A stretch of 8,955 bases of DNA from Desulfobacteraceae bacterium. Its GTDB lineage: Bacteria; Desulfobacterota; Desulfobacteria; Desulfobacterales; Desulfatirhabdiaceae. Below are positions 5,709 to 8,955 of the stretch, one piece after another (position 1 is the first letter of the stretch; every line of letters begins with the position of its first letter). A model generated the notes under the pieces. The model was not told where the DNA came from, did no database searches, and saw only the letters and a list, made by a program, of their open reading frames with translations. Location of the stretch: contig DAIEFO010000074.1 of assembly GCA_027325475.1 (NCBI GenBank), positions 1 through 8,955 of the forward strand. Direction: 5' to 3'. A program made the translations under genes and the position numbers.

Positions 5709-5915
5709 ATGACAAGCATCGTTAAAAAACAGGTCTGTAAATGTGAAAAATGTGGCAATGAAGCTGAAATGCAAATCACCTGCACACTGCCGGACGAACC
5801 CGCTGTCCAGCAAACCGGCCATACACACTCCAACCCTGCATCGCCACGCAAGATCAAGGGAACCGCCACCTGCTCCCAGTGCGGCAATGAAGCAGACATG
5901 TGGATTGATTATTGA
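5709..5915 (+). CDS. Small zinc-ribbon-like protein with duplicated CxxCGNEA motif
   Basis: This 68-residue protein is built on two copies of one motif: CEKCGNEAEM (12-21) near the N terminus and CSQCGNEADM (55-64) near the C terminus. The link between them is hydrophilic and contains HTH at 38-40. Two CxxC knuckles (12/15 and 55/58, with an extra C10) suggest one zinc or iron site in a ribbon or rubredoxin-like arrangement; the metal is not deducible. The duplicated motif suggests origin by internal duplication. I do not recognise a named family. The start at 5709 has a strong SD (AAGGAG, 5697-5702); an upstream in-frame ATG at 5673 has none. The TGA stop at 5913-5915 is provided by the first bases of the inverted-repeat element that follows. 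Confidence 0.8.
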   Translation: MTSIVKKQVCKCEKCGNEAEMQITCTLPDEPAVQQTGHTHSNPASPRKIKGTATCSQCGNEADMWIDY

Positions 5916-6038
5916 CGGCTTCGTAAAAAATTTGCATGCTGCGTCGGCGCTGCATTTTTCGTCATTGCAGCGTACGATAAATATGCTTCACCCATCAGGA
6001 TTGATACGCTTTGCCAGCGAATTTTTTGCAAAGCCGTC
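5914..6038. repeat. Complete 125-bp inverted-repeat (MITE-like) element
   Basis: The terminal 22 bases on each side (5914-5935 and 6017-6038) are complementary at 19 of 22 positions, beginning GACGGCTTCG and ending AAGCCGTC. Inside lies a second hairpin, CGCTGCA (5948-5954) with TGCAGCG (5966-5972). There is no ORF, so it is a non-autonomous element. Three solo ends of the same sequence occur in the window (1647-1667, 5574-5593, 7737-7758). I recall similar TGACGGCTTCGTAAAAAG sequences dispersed in Desulfobacterales genomes, but this is from memory. It sits exactly at the 3' end of the zinc-ribbon gene and would form a large hairpin in RNA between that gene and citrate synthase. No transposase or clear target duplication is visible. 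Confidence 0.75.
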
Positions 6039-6086
6039 CGGAATTGAAATTTTTTAAAAAATCGTCATGTTATCGGAGGGTTGTTT

Positions 6087-7268
6087 ATGGATGACTGCAA
6101 GGTAATGCTCAATACAGGGCTGCGAGGGGTTAAAATCGCCGACACGCGCATCAGTGATGTCGATGGCGACGCAGGCCGCCTGATTTATCGGGGCTACCTG
6201 ATTCAGGATCTGGCGGCCAATGCCACATTTGAAGAAGTGGCCTATCTGCTGCTCTATGAAACGTTACCGTCGCAAAATGAGCTTCAGAAGTTCAAAATGC
6301 GACTGACGCAGGAACGGGATATCCCCCCCGAAATGACGGCAGCGCTTAAAACCCGGCCGTTTCATGCACTGCCCATGGACATCTTGCAATCCGCCGTTTC
6401 GATGCTGGCAAACCATGATCCGGAGCTCACCGATACGTCAAGAGAAAGCGCGCTGCGAAAGGCCGAGCGACTGATCGCCAAAATACCTGGAATTATCGCT
6501 GCATGGCACAGTATCCGCCATCATCAGGAACCGCTGCCACCCGATCCTGCGCTGGATCACGCCGCCAATTTTCTGTACATGCTGACCGGCGTCCGCCCGG
6601 ATACTGAAACCGCACGGTTTATGGACACCTGCCTCGTGCTTCACGCCGAACACTCGTTCAACGCCTCAACCTTTGCCGCCAGGGAAGTCGCATCCACCAA
6701 AGCGCACATGTATGCCGCAGTATCTGCGGCCGTAGGGTCTTTATCCGGAGAACTTCACGGCGGCGCCAATGCGCGGGTCATGGAAATGCTGCTTAAGATC
6801 GGTACACCGGATGCCGTGGATTCTTATGTACAGACGGAGCTGAATGCAGGGCGAAAGATCATGGGGCTGGGTCATGCAGTGTATAATGTGGATGATCCGA
6901 GGGCATTTATTCTGGCGCCGATGTCGCAAACCATGGGGAAAAAAATCGGTGACAGCCGCTGGTATGATATTTCAAAGCTTCTGGAAACTAGCGCCAAGAT
7001 GGCATTCAACCAGAGAAAAGGCATGGATATCGTAGTAAATGTCGATTTTTACAGCGCATCACTGTACTATGCCATGGTTATTCCGATCGACCTGTTCACA
7101 CCGGTTTTTGCGGTCTCCCGTGTGGCAGGGTGGACGGCCCATATCATCGAGGAGCAATATGGCGGCGCATCCACCAAACCTGTGCTTTATCGCCCGGAAT
7201 CCGAATACACCGGTGATTACTGCGGACCGGAAACCTGCGCCTTTGTTCCTGTCGCCCAGCGCGGATAA
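6087..7268 (+). CDS. Citrate synthase (Si type) or 2-methylcitrate synthase family
   Basis: Citrate synthase condenses acetyl-CoA with oxaloacetate at the entry to the TCA cycle. In this 393-residue protein, typical for the short bacterial form, the catalytic triad is visible as H224 (GELHGGAN), H263 (MGLGHAVY) and D320 (NVDFYSASLYY). Substrate-binding arginines sit at R272 (DDPRA), R345 (SRVAGW) and R369 (YRPESEYTG). The N-terminal RGV-IADT-IS-VDG and YRGY segments are also family features. GHAVY replaces the GHRVY common in bacteria but is known in other citrate synthases. Sequence alone does not separate citrate from 2-methylcitrate specificity, so no symbol is given. GGAGGG (6075-6080) lies 6 bases before the ATG at 6087; a TTG at 6081 directly abutting the SD is unlikely. 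The PerR-like gene follows after 22 bases, suggesting an operon. Confidence 0.93.
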   Translation: MDDCKVMLNTGLRGVKIADTRISDVDGDAGRLIYRGYLIQDLAANATFEEVAYLLLYETLPSQNELQKFKMRLTQERDIPPEMTAALKTRPFHALPMDILQSAVSMLANHDPELTDTSRESALRKAERLIAKIPGIIAAWHSIRHHQEPLPPDPALDHAANFLYMLTGVRPDTETARFMDTCLVLHAEHSFNASTFAAREVASTKAHMYAAVSAAVGSLSGELHGGANARVMEMLLKIGTPDAVDSYVQTELNAGRKIMGLGHAVYNVDDPRAFILAPMSQTMGKKIGDSRWYDISKLLETSAKMAFNQRKGMDIVVNVDFYSASLYYAMVIPIDLFTPVFAVSRVAGWTAHIIEEQYGGASTKPVLYRPESEYTGDYCGPETCAFVPVAQRG

Positions 7269-7290
7269 ATTTGATAAAGGACTCAGTGTC

Positions 7291-7767
7291 TTGGACTTAA
7301 CCCCACCTTTACGCATGACACGTCAACGGCAGATCATCCTGCAGGAGCTGCGCTCTGTCAAGACACATCCCAGCGCGGATGAGCTTTATGAAATGGTGCG
7401 AATGCGCCTGCCTCATATCAGCCTGGGGACGGTTTACCGAAATTTGGAGATTCTCTCGGAACTGGGAGAAATCCAGAAAATCGAAATCACCGGAAAACTA
7501 AAACGGTTCGATGGTAACATACACCCGCATTATCATCTCCGATGCTTGAACTGCAACCGCATTGACGATGTTCCGGAACATATTCATTTTGATTTCGACC
7601 TGTCGCTGAACGAAGCAACAGGCTATGCGATTACCGGACATCGACTGGAATTTGTCGGTCTGTGTCCGGAATGTTCAGAACACCACAGCCATCGGTTGTC
7701 CTTGAAGCTCGATGACCTTGTAAAAAAACAAAATCAGACTTCTTACGAAGCCGTCAAGATTTCTTGA
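7291..7767 (+). CDS. Fur-family, PerR-type metal-dependent regulator
   Basis: This is a 158-residue Fur superfamily repressor. The winged-helix part runs from about residue 8 to 66 (MTRQRQIIL ... HISLGTVYRNLEILSELGEI). The dimerisation part carries the structural zinc site C85/C88 and C125/C128. All five regulatory-metal ligands of Bacillus PerR have counterparts at the same spacing: H26, D74 (RFDGNIHPHYH), H80, H82 and D93. The aspartate at 74 is the residue associated with peroxide-sensing PerR rather than Fur. The start is set at TTG 7291, with AAAGGA (7276-7281) 9 bases upstream; ATG 7315 has no SD. Beyond residue 130 there is an unusual tail of about 28 residues whose last codons come from the end of a dispersed repeat. 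The gene lies 22 bases after citrate synthase. Targets cannot be read from sequence. Confidence 0.88.
   Translation: MDLTPPLRMTRQRQIILQELRSVKTHPSADELYEMVRMRLPHISLGTVYRNLEILSELGEIQKIEITGKLKRFDGNIHPHYHLRCLNCNRIDDVPEHIHFDFDLSLNEATGYAITGHRLEFVGLCPECSEHHSHRLSLKLDDLVKKQNQTSYEAVKIS
7737..7758 (-). repeat. Solo repeat end inside the 3' end of the PerR-like gene
   Basis: GACTTCTTACGAAGCCGTCA, read on the other strand as TGACGGCTTCGTAAGAAGTC, is a close copy of the terminal sequence of the element at 5914-6038. It encodes the last residues of the PerR-like protein (approximately TSYEAVK). A degenerate opposite end may lie at 7711-7729 (GATGACCTTGTAAAAA), complementary at 12 of 19 positions, but this is also coding sequence and could be chance. 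Confidence 0.55.
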
Positions 7768-7792
7768 CAGAAACAACGGCACATACTATAAA
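7764..7792 (+). promoter_or_regulatory. Strong sigma-70 promoter for the 107-residue protein gene
   Basis: TTGACA (7764-7769) and TATAAA (7787-7792) are separated by exactly 17 bases. The -35 overlaps the TGA stop of the PerR-like gene (7765-7767). Transcription should start near 7799, giving a leader of about 90 bases with the hairpin at 7821-7839 before the ATG at 7888. Confidence 0.65.
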
Positions 7793-7820
7793 AAAATCTT
7801 CAACTGAGGCAATTGTATTA

Positions 7821-7839
7821 TGGGAGGAAGCACCTCCCA
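7821..7839 (+). promoter_or_regulatory. Hairpin containing an SD decoy and an anti-SD
   Basis: TGGGAGG (7821-7827) and CCTCCCA (7833-7839) form a perfect 7-bp stem with an AAGCA loop. The stem 5' arm repeats the true ribosome-binding site of the downstream gene (GGGAGGAA at 7822-7829 and at 7876-7883), and CCTCCC is complementary to both copies. The T7 run at 7855-7861 is about 15 bases downstream of the hairpin, too far for an ordinary terminator. A translational on/off switch is inferred from this geometry. A chance hairpin, or a terminator for the citrate synthase-PerR transcript, are alternatives. Confidence 0.5.
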
Positions 7840-7887
7840 GTACTTTATAAATAACTTTTTTTGAGTTTCAGCAACGGGAGGAAACAG

Positions 7888-8211
7888 ATGGCGGATTTTT
7901 ATATCAACATTTTTATGAATGACGCAAAACAAAAGAAAATCGAAGATGCTGGTTTAACCGCAAACGTCAAGGAAATTGACGGCAAAAAAGCCATTCAGGT
8001 GGATGTCACCGCCAAAGAGCAAAAAAAGCTCGTCAAAGGGTTCCCGGATATGACCTTCGATGCATCCAATGCCTGTGTGCTACCTGAAAAAGCTGAAGAC
8101 ACCCTGCTGGACATTATCTGCAACATGAAGACGACCGATGTCATGAAAGTGGCGATCATGAAGATATACAGTCCGCTTGCAGGTAAAGCGCCCCGTTCTG
8201 CCCAGCGGTAA
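7888..8211 (+). CDS. Conserved-looking 107-residue protein of unknown function
   Basis: I do not recognise the family. The protein is small, soluble and lysine-rich. It opens MADFYINIFMNDAKQKKIEDAGL and continues with an alternating charged/hydrophobic pattern that suggests a compact alpha/beta fold. It has two cysteines (C63 in SNACVLPE and C77 in DIICNM), not arranged as a metal knuckle. There is no signal peptide or membrane segment. The start is clear: GGGAGG (7876-7881) lies 6 bases before ATG 7888. It has its own strong promoter (7764-7792), a structured leader, and an intrinsic terminator (8234-8266), so it is a monocistronic, probably well-expressed gene. The tail (about 95-107, PLAGKAPRSAQR) is basic and looks disordered. 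Confidence 0.8.
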   Translation: MADFYINIFMNDAKQKKIEDAGLTANVKEIDGKKAIQVDVTAKEQKKLVKGFPDMTFDASNACVLPEKAEDTLLDIICNMKTTDVMKVAIMKIYSPLAGKAPRSAQR

Positions 8212-8233
8212 TTTTAAATTTTTGTGTGTTGAC

Positions 8234-8266
8234 AAGGGAATGAGCATGTCGCTTGTTCCCTTTTTT
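8234..8266 (+). terminator. Intrinsic terminator after the 107-residue protein gene
   Basis: AAGGGAATGAGC (8234-8245) pairs with GCTTGTTCCCTT (8251-8262) over 12 bp, including two G-U pairs, around the 5-base loop ATGTC, and is followed by TTTT (8263-8266). It lies 22 bases after the stop codon at 8211. Its last base is only 3 bases before the preferred start of the cyclase gene, and its 5' arm contains that gene's only SD-like sequence, AAGGG. Confidence 0.75.
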
Positions 8267-8269
8267 ACT

Positions 8270-8905
8270 ATGAATTTCATTGATTTAAGTCATCTACTCA
8301 CAGAGGACATGCCGATGTATCCGGGTTCCGATCCTCCGGACTTCGGCAGTGTCGCCACGATTTCCGACAATGGATATGCAGAAAAACGGCTCGCTCTGTT
8401 TTCTCATACCGGAACCCATATGGATGCGCCTTCCCATATTCTTCCTGATGGAGCGTCCTTAGACACTTTTCCTGTGGATCGTTTCGCAGGCAAAGGCTGC
8501 CTGCTTGATTTCTCCTCACATCCAGGTCCCGAAATCACTCAGGAGGATATCGCAGCCTGCAGGCATCTTGTCGATCGCAGCGAATTTGTTCTGATACACA
8601 CAGGATGGAGCCGATACTGGGGAACAGACGCTTATTATACCCGATATCCCGTGCTCTCTGTGGATGCGGCGGAATGGATAACCGGATTTCGTCTTAAAGG
8701 GTTGGGTATTGACGCAATATCCGTGGATCACCCGGATTCGTCCGGTTTTCCGGTGCACCGGCTCTTGCTTGCGGCATCCATTCTGATTATCGAAAACTTG
8801 ACGGATCTCTACCATCTGCCGTCACATGGTTTTTTAGTAACGGTTTTTCCACTTCGGATACTTGACAGCGATGGATCGCCCGTGCGGGCCGTCGCCATGC
8901 TGTAA
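8270..8905 (+). CDS. Cyclase / kynurenine formamidase-like metal-dependent hydrolase
   Basis: The 211-residue protein belongs to the putative cyclase family (arylformamidase KynB-like), whose members hydrolyse amide or ester bonds with a metal pair in the cytosol. The signature HTGTHMDAPSH occupies 46-56, with metal ligands H46, H50, D52 and H56. IDLSH (4-8), MYPG (16-19), VLIHTGW (107-113), GIDAISVDHP (147-156) and IIENLTDL (173-180) follow in family order. The substrate cannot be deduced; no kynurenine-pathway gene is adjacent. ATG 8270 gives the standard family N terminus (MNFIDLSH) but has no SD. ATG 8246 has AAGGG 7 bases upstream and adds MSLVPFFT, which is encoded by the terminator 3' arm and T-run. 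The start is therefore uncertain. A further gene begins about 20 bases after the stop. Confidence 0.88.
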   Translation: MNFIDLSHLLTEDMPMYPGSDPPDFGSVATISDNGYAEKRLALFSHTGTHMDAPSHILPDGASLDTFPVDRFAGKGCLLDFSSHPGPEITQEDIAACRHLVDRSEFVLIHTGWSRYWGTDAYYTRYPVLSVDAAEWITGFRLKGLGIDAISVDHPDSSGFPVHRLLLAASILIIENLTDLYHLPSHGFLVTVFPLRILDSDGSPVRAVAML

Positions 8906-8928
8906 CCACCGTCAACAGGAGGGAATGT

Positions 8929-8955
8929 ATGCGGAAGATAAACTATCGTACCGTT
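8929..8955 (+). CDS. Start of a further gene, truncated by the window end
   Basis: AGGAGGG (8917-8923) is followed by ATG at 8929, opening MRKINYRTV and running off the window. A closer ATG at 8925 (MYAEDKLSYR) is only 1 base from the SD and less likely. The short gap after the cyclase suggests co-transcription. Nine codons are too few to identify the product. Confidence 0.5.

Noticed and set aside
6081..6086. TTG upstream start for citrate synthase
   Set aside because: The TTG directly abuts the SD (GGAGGG 6075-6080), leaving no spacer; ATG 6087 has the right distance.
6876..6890. GHAVY instead of GHRVY in citrate synthase as a possible active-site defect
   Set aside because: The catalytic histidine is kept and GHAV occurs in well-characterised citrate synthases including eukaryotic ones, so it is not a lesion.
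7039..7290. Longer reading frame for the PerR-like protein overlapping citrate synthase
   Set aside because: The extension lies out of frame within the citrate synthase C terminus and is not part of the Fur fold; TTG 7291 has an SD at normal spacing.
1..8955. CRISPR array, tRNA, rRNA, prophage or defence system
   Set aside because: No regularly spaced direct repeats, no cloverleaf-like or rRNA segments, and no recognisable phage, nuclease or toxin-antitoxin genes were found on either strand.

Overview
The window looks like chromosomal DNA of a Desulfobacterota (former Deltaproteobacteria) bacterium, probably from a Desulfobacterales-like lineage. This is inferred from four things: an elongation factor G of the spd/mitochondrial EFG1 type, an ETF:quinone oxidoreductase with the C-terminal 4Fe-4S domain, a PerR-type Fur protein, and short dispersed inverted repeats (TGACGGCTTCGTAAAAA) of a kind I recall from such genomes. 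No phage, CRISPR, rRNA or tRNA genes are visible.

Layout. (1) 1-2410, plus strand: ETF-QO whose N-terminal FAD-binding glycine motif is missing or disrupted at the window edge, then an M50/site-2-protease-like membrane protein that has lost its catalytic residues. A large inverted repeat closes this block. (2) 2419-5284, minus strand: EF-G followed by a RecA-like P-loop ATPase. (3) 5285-5708, a 424-base divergent region. On the minus strand it holds a promoter-like sequence, two T-tailed hairpins and a 12-codon leader ORF threaded through the second hairpin, all upstream of EF-G. On the plus strand it holds a promoter with a perfect 7-3-7 palindrome in front of a small zinc-ribbon protein. 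(4) 5709-8955, plus strand: zinc-ribbon protein, a complete 125-base inverted-repeat element, citrate synthase, a PerR-like regulator, a strong promoter with an SD-decoy hairpin before a 107-residue protein of unknown function, an intrinsic terminator, a cyclase/kynurenine-formamidase-like metal hydrolase, and the first codons of a further gene.

How the parts fit. ETF-QO (electrons from acyl-CoA oxidation into quinone) and citrate synthase fit an organism that oxidises organic acids through the TCA cycle. Citrate synthase and PerR are probably co-transcribed (22-base gap). The most interesting signal is the EF-G leader. A short peptide ORF with a good SD runs through the 5' arm of an intrinsic terminator and stops in its 3' arm. 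That geometry would couple EF-G transcription to ribosome occupancy, much like leader-peptide attenuators of ribosome-protection genes. Second in interest are the catalytically dead site-2-protease homologue and the repeat family, whose ends supply the stop codon of one gene and the C-terminal codons of another.
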